Below, one piece after another: positions 1 to 11,071 of a stretch of DNA of 64,000 bases; the first letter of the stretch is position 1; every line of letters starts with the position of its first letter. The stretch covers positions 7,879,013 to 7,943,012 of the forward strand of contig OY979723.1 of NCBI GenBank assembly GCA_963855995.1, read 5' to 3'. This DNA comes from Muricea muricata. Lineage: Eukaryota; Cnidaria; Anthozoa; Malacalcyonacea; Plexauridae. The translations under genes and the position numbers were made by a program. The notes under the pieces were generated by a model. It saw only the letters and a program-made list of their open reading frames with translations, searched no databases and was not told where the DNA came from.

Positions 1-159
1 CTTTTGAATGATGGAAATAACCATTAGGACCTCTAAAACCAATCGTATGAACAATAGTAAAAAGATAAAGTTCTGTCAAACTTCATTTAAATAATCTTAT
101 GGAAAAGAAAGATTTTTTACTTTAAAGTATTTTTTAAACAATGGTGACCTAAAACATCA

Positions 160-844
160 TACGCACGATGGAAGATCCCGATGATGGAAAATCATGTGTC
201 ATCCATTTCGATAGGAAATCTGGCTCTGAAAAAAAAGACTATCTAATGGAACGTTGAAAACCATTTGTTCAAGAAGTGAAGAATGGCTTTGTCTTCCTGG
301 TCGTGAGTGTAATACAAGTCAAAAGAATATTGCAAAAAAGTCTTTTGAGTTTATACCTGACGACATTTAAAATATTGACGAGTTACAAAACCCTGTTTTT
401 GTACCATTGGCCTTGTTGTCGAAGTTTACAAATCACTAAACTGCAACGAGCAAAAAATTGTACCGAAAAGAGAATTTCTACAGGCTTTACAGAAAGTAAC
501 TCACAAAACGAAGTTCTGGAGAACAGTGGTCCGAAAAAAAAAATGCGAAGTTTAAGGAAACCTAGAGATCCAAATGGCCCAAATGAGGATGATTTATTTA
601 TCTACTCGAAAGTCATCGAATGTTTTACCGGAATGCTGTTTAATTTGCAAGGAACCGTGGCAAATATATGTCACTGATCGAGTAAGTATTCAAAGAAGTG
701 CATACACGTGCGTTTTTTAAAGAAACAAATAATTATATTTTCTGTACTTATAGAATACGAAGAAAATGATAAAGCAGAGTCTTTCACTTGCACAACACAC
801 TTACCGCTGGACTTATTCAAAAGGCGAAAGAATTAAAGAACGAT
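160..844 (+). pseudogene. 5' fragment of a decayed FEN/PIN-like + CXC multicopy family gene
   Basis: Short stretches in alternating frames read as protein but no frame stays open. Examples are SCVIHF near 200, a segment rich in K/R near 420-560, and PECCLICKEPWQIYVTDRV near 628-690, whose CxxC pair suggests a zinc-binding N-terminus. The stretch ends in coding-like sequence (AGLIQKAKELKND, about 800-840), directly at the left LTR of the BEL/Pao element. The same family resumes at 6896 beyond that element, so I infer that this is the upstream half of one gene cut by the retrotransposon. The N-terminal assignment rests on remembered architecture of the family and on position, not on a diagnostic motif. 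Multiple frameshifts and stops make it a pseudogene. Confidence 0.45.
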
Positions 845-1037
845 TGGTTAGAAGGCGAAACGATTTTTATGTTAACTTATTTTTCTAATTCTCGATGTTT
901 TCTAGCGAAGTTTTTACAACACACACTCTGTCTATCTGTTCGATTATAACTAAAGTAATTTGCATGCATATGCATAATTGTACAATGTTCACGCGATGCA
1001 CTATAGAATTTCGAAATATCAAAGTTACTTCCGATCA
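845..1037 (-). repeat. 3' LTR of the BEL/Pao element
   Basis: The left LTR, on the minus strand, begins TGATCGG at 1037 directly after a purine-rich tract (AGGTAGGGGAGAA, about 1038-1050) and ends in ...AACCA at 845. The part 845-975 is nearly identical to 6765-6895. Start and end were chosen from the TG...CA rule and the polypurine tract. Confidence 0.7.
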
Positions 1038-1099
1038 TTCTCCCCTACCTTGACTTACAAAGTCAATATCACACAACACTATGTACATAATATTTACAA

Positions 1100-1609
1100 T
1101 TAGAGACGATCGGACTTTTCATAAAGTTCACATTCTAGTGGACAAATCTTTGTGATTGGTCTTGTACATGTGTAAATGTTTTTCCCAACTCGCACTTTAA
1201 CAACACGTATGTGTCCATCTTTTCCAGAATGGACTCTAACAATTCGACCTAACGGCCAATAATGTCCTCGAGGCGAATCTGGTGAAATAGCTAAAACTAT
1301 ATCACCTTCCTTAACATCTTTCAGTAATCGTTCCCATTTTTTCCTTCGATTAAGCGATGGAATCCATTCTTTAAGCCAACGGGGCCAAAAATGACGTACT
1401 AGTTCTTCGACTCTTCTCCATCTTTTTCTTGGGCTATAGTCAGTTTTGTCAACGCTTTCTGGGGCAAATTGTCCTCCAACTTGACCGTGTAAAAAATGAT
1501 TTGGTGTTAAGGGAACACTGTCTTTCAGATTCGCTGATTGGTAGGTGAGGGGACGCGAGTTCATTAGTGATTCAGCACCAGTAGAAGCTGACAACAATTC
1601 TTCATCCGA
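1100..1609 (-). pseudogene. BEL/Pao pol C-terminus (end of integrase, DUF5641-like)
   Basis: An open stretch of about 165 codons runs from around 1597 to a stop at 1100. It contains the NSRPLT motif that normally follows the integrase core, and then a basic W-rich domain (RWRRVEELVRHFWPRW and GDIVLAISPDSPRGHYWPLGR) typical of the DUF5641 tail of BEL/Pao polyproteins. It is out of frame with the upstream integrase segment (frameshift near 1600-1615), so it is not translated as part of a normal Pol. Confidence 0.85.
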
Positions 1610-1614
1610 TCCGT

Positions 1615-2579
1615 AATATCTGCAGATCCGAGTATAGCATAAATCGCTTTCTTTGCCGATTTAATCATGGTTTCAAATACTCCACCGAAATGTGGGGCGT
1701 GTGGTGGATTGAAATGCCATTTGACTCCGCTGTTCGCTGTCGATGCGATAATCTTGTTCTTGTCTAACTGTTCTGACGTAATTCCTTCTCCGCGCCGATA
1801 AAGCTGGTGCCATTGTCTGAGATGATTTCTTCAGGTAATCCTCGTCGATTCACCATTCGATAGAAGGCATCAAGGAACGAATCTGTATCCATGGAGAAAG
1901 ATATTTCAAGATGGACAGCTCTGCAGGATAAACAGGTGAATAAACAGAGATAACGTTTCTGTCGACGTTTTCCTCTTCCTTGAATAGTGAAGAATGGACA
2001 CGCATAATCTACAGCAGTATAACAAAATGCTCGCATTGATGTTTTCAATCGAATGTTTGGTAGTGGTGCCATGATTTGGTTCGCTGCTTTCGCGTTTTTT
2101 CGTTTACACTCGGAGCATTCTTTTTCCCAATCGCGGATTTCTTCGCGACCAGACACAATCCAGAATCTTGAAGACATGTTTGACAGTACTTGGTTCGTAC
2201 CGGCGATATTACTTTGTTCGTGGTAATATTTCCCCAGTAGCTTGGTGACCCAATGTTTTCTTGGTAGTATTATCGAAAAACGAACGTCGAATGGTATGAA
2301 TTCCACATATTGCAAACGTCCAGTTGACCGAAGAAGACCATCTTCGTGTAAACGTGGGTGCAGACCGACTAGTTTGCTGTTTTTCGGTAGTTCCTTTTCC
2401 TTTTGAAGTGCTTGTATGTCCTCCGAAAATGCTTCTCTCTGGGCTCTTATGATTATTTCATTTTCTGTAGCTCTGATTTCTTCTGGACTTAATTCCCCAA
2501 CAATGCGACTGTATCGTTTTGCTTTACAGTTGCGTATAAAACGATTTACCCAAGCACGAACCCGAGTTAATCTTTTCAA
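1615..2579 (-). pseudogene. BEL/Pao integrase (broken)
   Basis: The open segment 2579-1764 carries the zinc-binding region (about 2190-2070: YYHEQSNIAGTNQVL ... CSECKR) and the catalytic core. The first Asp is in AVDYACPF (about 2010) and the second in IISDNGTSF (about 1810). After 1764 a frameshift moves the rest of the core, including the GGVFE motif with the catalytic Glu (about 1690), into another frame. A second shift follows near 1610. In the zinc region the second histidine expected for an HHCC finger is not at its usual place (NIAG where family members usually have NHAG). That is a comparison from memory and is therefore an inference. Confidence 0.85.
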
Positions 2580-2606
2580 GGAAGAAAATAAAGTTGGTTG
2601 AAGGCG

Positions 2607-3599
2607 CTAAGATTGAACAGTTATTGCTTCCATGGTAGTCATTGTTCTGTCTGGAGAAACTTTAATTCCGATGGATTCTGCTCTTCCGACTTTCGATCTT
2701 TCTCTTTTACGAGAGTCATTCTCTCTTTCCTCGATCGCGCTTTCCTGAATCTGTATTCGATTGATCGGCCACATCGATTCATCTTGTTCCAAAAAACTAG
2801 GACCATGCCACCACGAAACCATGGAAACTAACATGGACACCGCTGCTCCTCTCGTCAGCAGGTCTGCTGGATTCTCTTTCGAAGGAACATATCGCCATTG
2901 GTTGGGATTGGTTAAGGTTTGAATTTCACCGACACGATTCGCCACGAATACCTGATACATTCGGCTTGGATTTCGTATCCACCAAAGAACGTTCACACTA
3001 TCTGACCAATAGGTGATTTGATCGGGTTTCAAGTTGAGTACGCTTGTTATAGAAACCGTTAATCTTGCTCCCAATACGGCAGCTGTCAACTCGAGACGTG
3101 GAATACTCATTGCTTTGAGTGGTGCGACTCTCGACTTCGCAGCTATCAAACGGCAAGATTGTTTTCCACTGCGATAAACAAATTTCCTATATACAACGGC
3201 TCCATATGCATCTTGGGACGCATCAACAAATGTGTGGAGGCTGAACGAACGAACTTTTTCTTCTTGTCCCAGTCGTATGCATCTTAGTACTTTAACTTGT
3301 TCTAGATTTTCTAATTCTTGGAGCCATATTTCTGCCTTCGAATGTAAGTCTTCATCAAGAATCTCGTCCCAATCAAGTCCGCGCGTCCAAATCTCTTGAA
3401 GAATAATCTTCGCTTGAATAATAAATGGTGCCAGGAATCCCATGGGATGAAACAGAGACGCCATTTTCTTTAGGAAATTACGCTTCGTTGGTGAAAGTTC
3501 ATTCTCAATGGGTTGTTCGTTGAGGGTGAACGAATCTTCGCCAGCCAACCACTGCATTCCGAGAGTTTTTACTCCTGGCAAGTTACTTGATTTTTCCAA
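2607..3599 (-). pseudogene. BEL/Pao RT thumb/connection and RNase H segment
   Basis: A 330-codon open stretch. The first third (KKMASLFHPMGFLAPFIIQAK) is the conserved region after the RT palm in BEL/Pao, and the middle shows the RNase H signature FVDASQDAYGAVVY (about 3240). Next come SRVAPLKAMSIPRLELTAAVLGAR and YWSDSVNVLWWI (about 3000). The trailing section up to 2607 is the linker to integrase and is rich in charged residues. Upstream, the frame is closed by a stop near 3600 that separates it from the RT palm; downstream a stop at 2607 separates it from integrase. Confidence 0.85.
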
Positions 3600-4517
3600 A
3601 GTAACATTCGTAGCACGCTTTTTCTTGTGGAATCTTTTCCAATACTGCTACAGAATTCGACAACCATTTGTGTGGATACATGTCGGCCTTCTCATACAAC
3701 TCACTTAATTGTCGATACAACTCGATACCTTGGTCATCTGTCGAAGCTGAATCCATAATATATCGTCCATATAGGTCGATTCTTCGACGGTATCCGCTGC
3801 CATTGGATATACATTCTCCAACGATTTGGCATGTTGCTGGACCACGAACTGAGCTTGAAAAGGCGAAGAATTAGCTCCAAACACAACGCGATTGAATTCG
3901 TACTCGTCTGGACTTTTGTCTTCCGCTAATGAACGCCAAAGGAAACGTTGGTACGGTTGGTCTTCTTTTTTAGTTTCTATTCTCAGATACATCTATGCGA
4001 TGTCACAGATCAGAGTAACTGGGCGCTCTCGAAAACGGATTAGAATGTTAAAAAAGTCTCTTTGAAGTTTTGGGCCTTGATGGATTTCGTCGCTTAGCGA
4101 GACTCCGTCGTTTTTTGCAGATGCATCAAACACGATCCGTGTTTTGGTCGTTGGTTTATCTGGACGTAAAACAGGAAAGTGGGGAAAATACCAGGCTTTC
4201 GTCGGCCGTTTCCCCGATTCTTGAACCTTTCGAATGTACCCTTTTTCGACATATTGTTCTATTATTCCAGAATAGACTTCTGCTAATTCAGTATCCTTTG
4301 TTAATCGTCGCTCGGTATTTTGAAGTCTTCGAAATGCTATATCATAGTTGTTCGCGACCTCGGGTTCATCCTTCGTCCATGGAATGGCCACATGATATCT
4401 GCCATTTATATATTTCAGAGACTGTTCTACTTTCTTCAGCGCCAAGTGATCTTCCATTTTCCACGGTTGAGTCTCAACCGATGTTACGTTTTCGGTCCCC
4501 CAGAACATTCGAAGCAT
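3600..4517 (-). pseudogene. BEL/Pao reverse transcriptase (broken)
   Basis: Two open stretches, 4517-3993 and 3992-3705, are in the same frame and are separated by a single TAG codon just after the first catalytic motif (LICDIA). The second stretch contains the RT box YMDD at 3773-3762. Immediately afterwards the frame shifts: coding-like sequence continues in a different frame to about 3600. FDASAKNDGVSLSDEIHQGP upstream is a typical BEL/Pao RT motif. One nonsense codon plus one frameshift make the enzyme non-functional in this copy. Confidence 0.9.
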
Positions 4518-4663
4518 CGTCTCAACTTCGTCTAGATGTTGGTCATTTCGCGAAAAGTAAGTTCGATTGAAATTAGTTCGTTGACATAGCTGGTCGTCTT
4601 GTGGAACTCCGATGCATGTCCAACCAAGTGGTGTGAGTCGGGCAATTGGTTCGTTCCTTTCAC

Positions 4664-5060
4664 CTATCGAATGTCTTGTACTGAATAATGAAGATCTGCG
4701 TAGTCAAGGCCGATGAGAATATCCACCGAAGGTTTTGATGCAATGGCAGGAAACTGAATGTCTTTGAGATGATTCCATTTTCCAGCATACTGATTCCAAT
4801 TCACGACGTGCATGTCACCAGTTACCATTTCTGTTGTAAAGGCGTTGATAGGAGTGTTGACTTTTCCATCCAAACTTTCCAAATTGAATTCGACAGGCAT
4901 TGTTAGAAATGTTTCTACTTGACCATTCAAGGCATTAACATTGGTCTTCTGGACACAACCTTGAAGTCCAAGTTCGACAGCTACATCTGCGTTGAATGTA
5001 AGTCTTGGTGCTGCAATCGTCTAATAATGCATTCACTTTCAATCTTCGATTTCCATTTAT
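4664..5060 (-). pseudogene. BEL/Pao aspartic protease (DUF1758-like, broken)
   Basis: The motif LLDDCST, with the protease Asp, reads at about 5028-5008 in one frame. The continuing domain (about 4930-4664, ending SVDILIGLDYADLH, the second protease landmark) is in another frame, so a frameshift lies near 5005-4960. Position between the CCHC knuckle and RT matches BEL/Pao order. Confidence 0.75.
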
Positions 5061-5118
5061 CAACACAACTGGAACTGTGCGCATAGCAAGAAACTCTTGA
5101 CAATGAGAAGTCTTCGAT

Positions 5119-5402
5119 TCACCTCGTGGAGCGTGGGATCTCTGTTGTTACCAACATCTCTCCTTCCGTGGTAGGGGAAGTTTGAGTAGCACTGGATACA
5201 CTTCTTGGAATTTGTCCATTGTTGGCTGATTTCTCGCGTTGATCTTCGTCAACATTTCTCTGTTGGATAAGTTGCTGTCCATGTAAAAATCTGTTATGAG
5301 TCCTTGTACAATCATCGACACCACAACGTCTACTCTTGGCACATTTGCTGCCGGTATGACCGTCGTCCAAACATCGATAACAAAGACGAGATTGTTTCGC
5401 AA
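5119..5402 (-). pseudogene. BEL/Pao gag zinc knuckle region
   Basis: A CX2CX4HX4C knuckle (C-YR-C-LDDG-H-TGSK-C) is encoded at 5382-5341, followed by RTHNRFLHGQQL, which matches the region just after the knuckle in BEL/Pao gag. Flanking sequence is broken into different frames on both sides. Confidence 0.85.
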
Positions 5403-5670
5403 ATGTTCATCTTTCTGGAACAGTCATTTGTTTGAATTGATTGCATTTCAGAATAGAATGTTGACCACTACATACATTGCAGTTGGGAACGCCGTCTCTG
5501 TTGAAATATGTTCGGCTACCGTCCCTCGACTTTGGCTTCTTCTCGTTCCCCGCGGTTAAACCTTGCAGTGTTTCTGATGCGATTGTTTGAAACTCAGATT
5601 CTTTAATAACCCACTCACGAAGCGAAAGTACAGATTCCTGTTTCCTCTTTTCGAATATCCAACGATGATA

Positions 5671-6730
5671 CTATGAAATCATTTGCTCCGTCAATTTCTT
5701 TTGTAACTTCAAATACAAAGATCCATTTCCCAGTTCTTCTTCTCGACCGATATCTTGCAAGTTAATAACAGCTACGTCCAACAGGTCGGCAAAATTCTCC
5801 AAGTCTTTCGAATTCCCTGAACGAATTGCTCTGAAATTCTCAAGTTCTTCCAAATAACGTGCAACCTGTCGTCGTGAACCGCCATACTTTCTCTCTAATT
5901 TTTCCTTTGCAGCTTCATAAGCGAGTGCAGAATGTCCCAATTTGTTTACTGCCCGTAATGCCCCTCCTGACAGATACTGTCGAAGCTGTAGAAACTTATA
6001 TTCTGGAGTTGCTGGAGCTTGGTCGATGCAAGCTGTGAAGGTCGCTTTCCAGTTCTCGTAGTTCCGTTTATCGCCTGAAAATACCGGTATAGAAACTCGC
6101 TTTAATTGTCGCCACAAATCGTTGCCAATCGTGTTCGGTTCAGATTTTGTTGTTGATTTTTGATACGGCGTGCTTAGATATTGCTCTTCGAGACAAATCG
6201 ACCCTTGAACAAAGGTCTTTTGTTGTTCACTTGCAAATTTGTGCGCCCGGATACGACTTAAATCTGCCCCAAACTCGACACGATCTCTTTCGACTTCTTT
6301 CGCACTGTTCTGTGATTGCTGAATCGTCCAACGTATTACCTAAATACACTTGAACTCGGTTCTGTGCATCTGAAAATTCCGTTTCAAGCTTTTCTATCTC
6401 TACTGTAATTTTACTGAGAGCATTTTTGTCTGATCTCCTCGAGTACTCGAATGCTAACGCGTCAATCACTTGCAAGGCTTCTTCTTGTTTATCGCTTAAC
6501 TTTCGCCGCATACCTTTTATTAGTTTTAGATCTGGACATTCCTCTTCGTCAAGCAAGTTTAATAATTGATTTCTTGTCTTCGTAAACGCTGTCTTTACCC
6601 TTGCTTTTCGATATTTTAACTCTTCAAGGCGATTTTCTACTTCATCGATTTCGTCGCTTTCGACATTTATTAATTGTTGTACGCCAGCATCTAAATCTGC
6701 AGTACGTTCGAATTGATCATCGTTATACAT
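5671..6730 (-). pseudogene. BEL/Pao gag N-terminus (coiled coil + DUF1759-like)
   Basis: The start is the ATG at 6730, 35-40 bases after the 5' LTR end. The first 150 residues are strongly charged and helical (VENRLEELKYRKARVKTAF), consistent with a coiled coil. A frameshift near 6300-6230 leads into the DUF1759-like capsid part at about 6117-5671 (IPVFSGDKRNYENWKATF, LRQYLSGGAL, EKLERKYGG). A probable tRNA primer-binding site (TGGTATAGCAGAGAGCGG) lies directly downstream of the 5' LTR, at about 6763-6746 on the minus strand. Confidence 0.8.
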
Positions 6731-6764
6731 TTACGCAAGAAGAACCGCTCTCTGCTATACCAAT

Positions 6765-6895
6765 TGGTTCGAAGGCGAAACGATATTTATTTTAACTTAT
6801 TTTTCTAATTCTCGATGTTTTCTAGCGAAGTTTTTACAACACACACTCTGTCTATCTGTTCGATTATAACTAAAGTAATTTGGATGCATATGCAT
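6765..6895 (-). repeat. Truncated 5' LTR of the BEL/Pao element
   Basis: It matches 845-975 with only a few differences. It lacks the first ~60 bp present in the left LTR (976-1037). The break at 6895 joins directly to coding-like sequence of the host-family gene, which indicates a deletion at this junction. Confidence 0.8.
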
Positions 6896-9800
6896 TGTAG
6901 AAGCTTATGTGTACGACAAGGCGTTTGATGCTGTTTGTACGAAAGTCATAGACAACAGAATCATCGATGGCAAAGAAATACTCCTTTGTGGTTGAATTGA
7001 AATACATTATTCTACAGACAGGGGTGTTTCATACCAAGCATCATGATTAAAGAAAAGGATTGAATCGCGATATCCACAATCAATAGTGTTTCATATGTCT
7101 ACAAGCCGAAATACAGGAACATTATAGTGTATTCAGCAGACCTAGTTCCCGGGGAAATTCCAGATGATACCAATTACACCATGGACGTCGATGAAAACTA
7201 CAGTGATTATAACGATGACATCTACGATGACATCTATGACAGCGTGTTTTATCGCATGGATTGTCGGGTTTTCTGTTGAGCCAGAGTTGCAATACAAAGT
7301 TAGCATACCACGTGATAAGTGTGCGAGGTTGCTTCGATAAGTTAAGATTTGGCCTATGCAGAGGCCAAAGGCAAAAAACAAACTCACAAATCATTGGCCC
7401 TAGGCATGACTGTTCGTCAACTAACTGGATCACGAAAGCTGTTCGACATCTTATACGAACCGGGACACACTGTTTCATCTGACACGGTGTACACGCATGA
7501 TTCTCCACTGGCTACCCTTCAGACCTCTGACTCAGTCATCCTGCAACGAAATGCTAATGTTGGCGTGTTCAGTACACTAGAATGGGATAACAATGAAGAT
7601 ACGGTGACGGGCAAAGGTAATACACATGTTGTGAATGGAATCACTATCCAAAAAGGAACACCTTTCCATCGTGATAAATTGACAGTGAGTAAAAAGGTTC
7701 TTCAATAAAAGTTCCTGCAACTGACATTCAATCGTATTTCAGTGCGAAGAAAAGTCTGCCTTCATTACAACAGCATGTTTCTGGTGATGATTTGGAGATT
7801 CACAATGTCTTGTCCAAATACCAGGAAGAAATGTGGACTTTGCGTGGAAATGTGGACTTGTTATGTGTCGAGCATTTTCAAGTGATAATGGATGTGTTGT
7901 TCCTGGATGGACAGGATTTTTATACGAAATTAGTCTACGAAATGCCAGAACTTGCAAATTTTGGCTACCTTCCAGTTATTGATAACCCTGCAACAGATTT
8001 GGCTACGATCAACGCAATTTTCAAGAAGAGCATTTGTATGTGTGAAAGTCTTCATATTCCCGAAATTGTGGTTGTATTCGACGAAACCATGTATGTTAAG
8101 GCGCAGATGGTGAGATGAAAAGACAAGAGCGTGTTGTAGTGAGACTAGGAGAGCTCCACGCAATTATGTCTTTTTGTAGTGGAATTTGCAAAATTTTTAA
8201 AGACGCATGATTGAAGGTACGCTTTCTTTTGCCTTTTTATTAAAAGTTTTCTTTCTTGAAAGTATAGTTAAAAATACCAAAAAAGTTTTTTTCTTTTTAC
8301 CAAGGCAATAACTTTTTACCCCCATTTAGTCTCCCTTTCAAATACACCTCTCTTGTGTTGGTAAAACATACAGGTTTACATGAGCTAACCCTTTCCTTTA
8401 TATTCAAGGCTATATTGATTGAATCTGAGATAGTAGCACTCGCTTTAGTGAAAGCAGTTGCTCTGGAAAGTATTGTAACCGCTGTATACGAAGTCACAAA
8501 CTTGGTTTTGAAGCAATGCAGCGACTCCGTTTGGAAGCTTTCGTTGAATCGTTAGAAGGGTCTTAATCAGAGAATTTAGGCGCCATTGTTGAGAGATTAC
8601 TTGCAAATTTGGTCAAAAGTATGCTTCAACGTATTTTGGTCGATCAGGAATCTCCGTCTTGGAAAACTGCCTATGATTCTTTCATCGAAAAGCGCAGTGA
8701 AAAAAAGCAGTCCAACGTTTGCGTTTTTGTCTACCTACATAGAAATGGTGCAGTTATTGCTTCTTTTCATCCGAGCCACCAGGACTTCTGATCGTAATTT
8801 ATACCTTTCAACGTTAAGATCAATGATCAAGTGGTTTGTTACTGATGGAATCAATTATTCTCGATATAGCCCTTGTTATTGGCTCGAAATGTCTTTGCTA
8901 GAAAGCACGCATCCTTGTTAGTGATAGCACATGTATATGTTATTTTAAGTACCCCTTAAAACATAAATAGGTGTGTTTTATCACATATAAAACACGACGC
9001 AAAGCAGAGCGATTTGTATGTGATAAATACGACCTACGAGTGTTTCAATGGTTTCAAAAACGTCTCAGTCATATCTTTGGATTAGTGAAGAAATTGTGAA
9101 AATTCAAGACATCTGAACAGAGAAAATCAAAGTTTAAATTTATACAAATAAGGAAAAAATCTTTATCACAATTAAAGACATTGATTAGAAATATATTTCT
9201 TTTGTGTTTTCTTAATGAATATTAATGAGTTTTTGAAATTTTTGTCGTGATATAGTATGCACGAGAGTTTTTGTTTGTCTTGTAGATATAGCCGAGAACA
9301 TTTTCCAGAAACTGCACAGCACTGCGGAAAAAAAGTCATTCTTTTGCAAGTTTAAAGACCAAAGGAAGTATTGTAGGTTTCACGCTGAATAAAGGTGCGG
9401 TTCATCGGTGCATAATGGAACAGAGTAAAAAGATGTGCAATTTCTCGAAAATATCAAGAAATTGACTGTTTTCAATATCATGGAGCTGATGAGCAACACC
9501 ATCAATCCTTTTGACATCGAGTATGATTCTTTCGTACACTTGACAAGTGGGTCAGTTGCTTCAAGTAAAGTGGAATCAAGTATAAAGAAATTTAATTTAC
9601 AAACATTTGCATTCCTGGTCAAAAAAGTTTCAGGTAAGAAAAAAAATGGTTATGTTGTTTAATTGAAAAATTTAAAGGAGTTGTTTGCGAAAATGATTCT
9701 GATTGCGAACAATATTCGCTTCGACCCGTTTCCGTTGTCTCTGGGTACATTGGAAGGAAATCTTGTCAAGTCAACAAAGTCAAAATTATTTAATGAAATT

Positions 9801-11071
9801 AAAAAAGAACTGCAAGATGGGTTGGTGGAAACTATTGATGGGGAAAAAGCTCTTGTCATCGACGCCATGGCACTACTGCAGTCAATGAAGATTAGAGCTT
9901 TTCGAGAACATTTGGTGAGCTAGAACTAGAACTTTTTTCTAGAAATGTCCAAATGGCAAGCTTTTCAAATTCAAAGAGAATTGATTCCAAAACCCAAAAC
10001 AATGACGTCATATTATGCTGCATTTACATACGGTCCACTGCAAAAGATCCCAAGTCAGTGGAAACATTTTCTCGCAGTGGGGAAATATAAGGAAGAAATT
10101 ATGGAATTTCTTTTTCACACATGGGGTAAGAGTGATACTCTTTCCCTTTGAGGGATAGAACTTTTTACGACCACAAGGAAAACTGCCATCGCCTGTTTAA
10201 ATCCCAAGAAGATGTTATCTGCTCCAAAGTTCACGCACTGACATCCAACCACGAAGAAGCCGATACTAGAATGTTGTGCAATGCTTTGCATGCATCAGTA
10301 GACTACCGAAGTGTTATTATAAAGACCCTTGATACTGACGTGTTTTTTCATTGCATTGAATGCTTGCCTCGTTATTCCGTACAATATCTACTTTGAGACT
10401 GAAAATCAAAACAATTTGAGAATGATTTCTATCAACAATGTTGGACTAGATTATGGGGCCTCTGTGGTGCTCTGCTTTTGTGGACAACACAGTTTCACTG
10501 GTGCGTTTTTAGAGATGTTTGCAATATATTTTTCGAAGGAAATGCTTTCATTTCTAGGATGTGACTGCACAAGTTCCTTTTATGAAAAAGGAAACGCCCC
10601 TGTACTTAAAGTGGCGCGAAGCAAGGATGAATGCGCAAACACCTTCGCAAATTTAAGGTATGTGTACCACCACCAGCAGACTTGACTAACGAGAACATAA
10701 AATACATGAAAACCAGTCAGGCGTGAACCTTGAAAATTTGAAGAAGAATTGTTACCTCCAAACGCCGACTCCCTTTCGATGCATATTAAACGCGCGGCAT
10801 ACCAGTGCCATATTTGGAGAAATGCAACACTGCCTGACTGAGTGGGGGATTGACGAAGAAGGCGTGGTCCACGTGAAATGGATAAATCCTGGAGCTGGTG
10901 AATTGTAAATGTACCAAAGGGTGTAACACAAGTCGATGTTCATGTCGGAAATCATCCCTTAAATGTACCGATCTCTGCAAATGCTAAGAATGCCAAAACA
11001 GAAAAGACGAAAACCCTGATGATTCAGATTCATGCGATTGTTCACAGTCAAGTGAGAGCGACGAAGAATAA
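6896..11071 (+). pseudogene. FEN/PIN-like nuclease + CXC domain multicopy family gene, decayed
   Basis: Coding homology runs in order through many frames: EAYVYDKAFDAVC (6900); a DSVILQRNANVGVF / NNEDTVTGKGNTHVVNGI block (7520-7660); VVVFDETMYVKAQMVR (8066-8115); RLGELHAIMSFCSGI (8142-8187); an EMVQLLLLFIRATR block (8743-8790); ALVIDAMALLQSMK (9850-9890); NHEEADTRML (10238-10275); TLDTDVFF; then HSFTG / CDCTSSF, which join across a 57-bp GT-AG intron at 10501-10557. The last exon is a cysteine-rich CXC (tesmin-like) domain, C-K-C-TKG-C-NTSR-C-S-C (about 10900-10985), ending in an acidic tail with TAA at 11069. I infer that the Asp/Glu motif series resembles FEN1/XPG/PIN-type nucleases. There is a 1-bp loss plus stop at 8116, a stop at about 8208 and a TAA at 10985 inside the CXC domain. 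It is non-functional as it stands. Confidence 0.65.

Larger units (their letters stand above)
845..6895 (-). mobile_element. Degenerate BEL/Pao LTR retrotransposon
   Basis: Read on the minus strand, the order is LTR, gag (coiled coil plus DUF1759-like), CCHC knuckle, aspartic protease, reverse transcriptase, RNase H, integrase, C-terminal DUF5641-like domain, LTR. That order and the DUF1759/DUF5641 domains identify BEL/Pao rather than Ty3 or Ty1. The two flanking repeats share about 130 bp (845-975 and 6765-6895). The copy is dead: there is an in-frame stop in RT, a frameshift right after the YMDD box, two frameshifts in integrase, and breaks in gag and protease. The 5' LTR (right side) is truncated, so no target duplication can be read. 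It sits inside a decayed host-family gene. Confidence 0.9.

Noticed and set aside
27-110. Possible additional coding sequence before 160
   Set aside because: No frame shows protein-like sequence and it touches the window edge.
7142-7508. Minus-strand open frames over 7.1-7.5 kb (up to 128 codons)
   Set aside because: They are antisense to the acidic D/Y-rich coding region of the plus-strand family gene; shadow frames.
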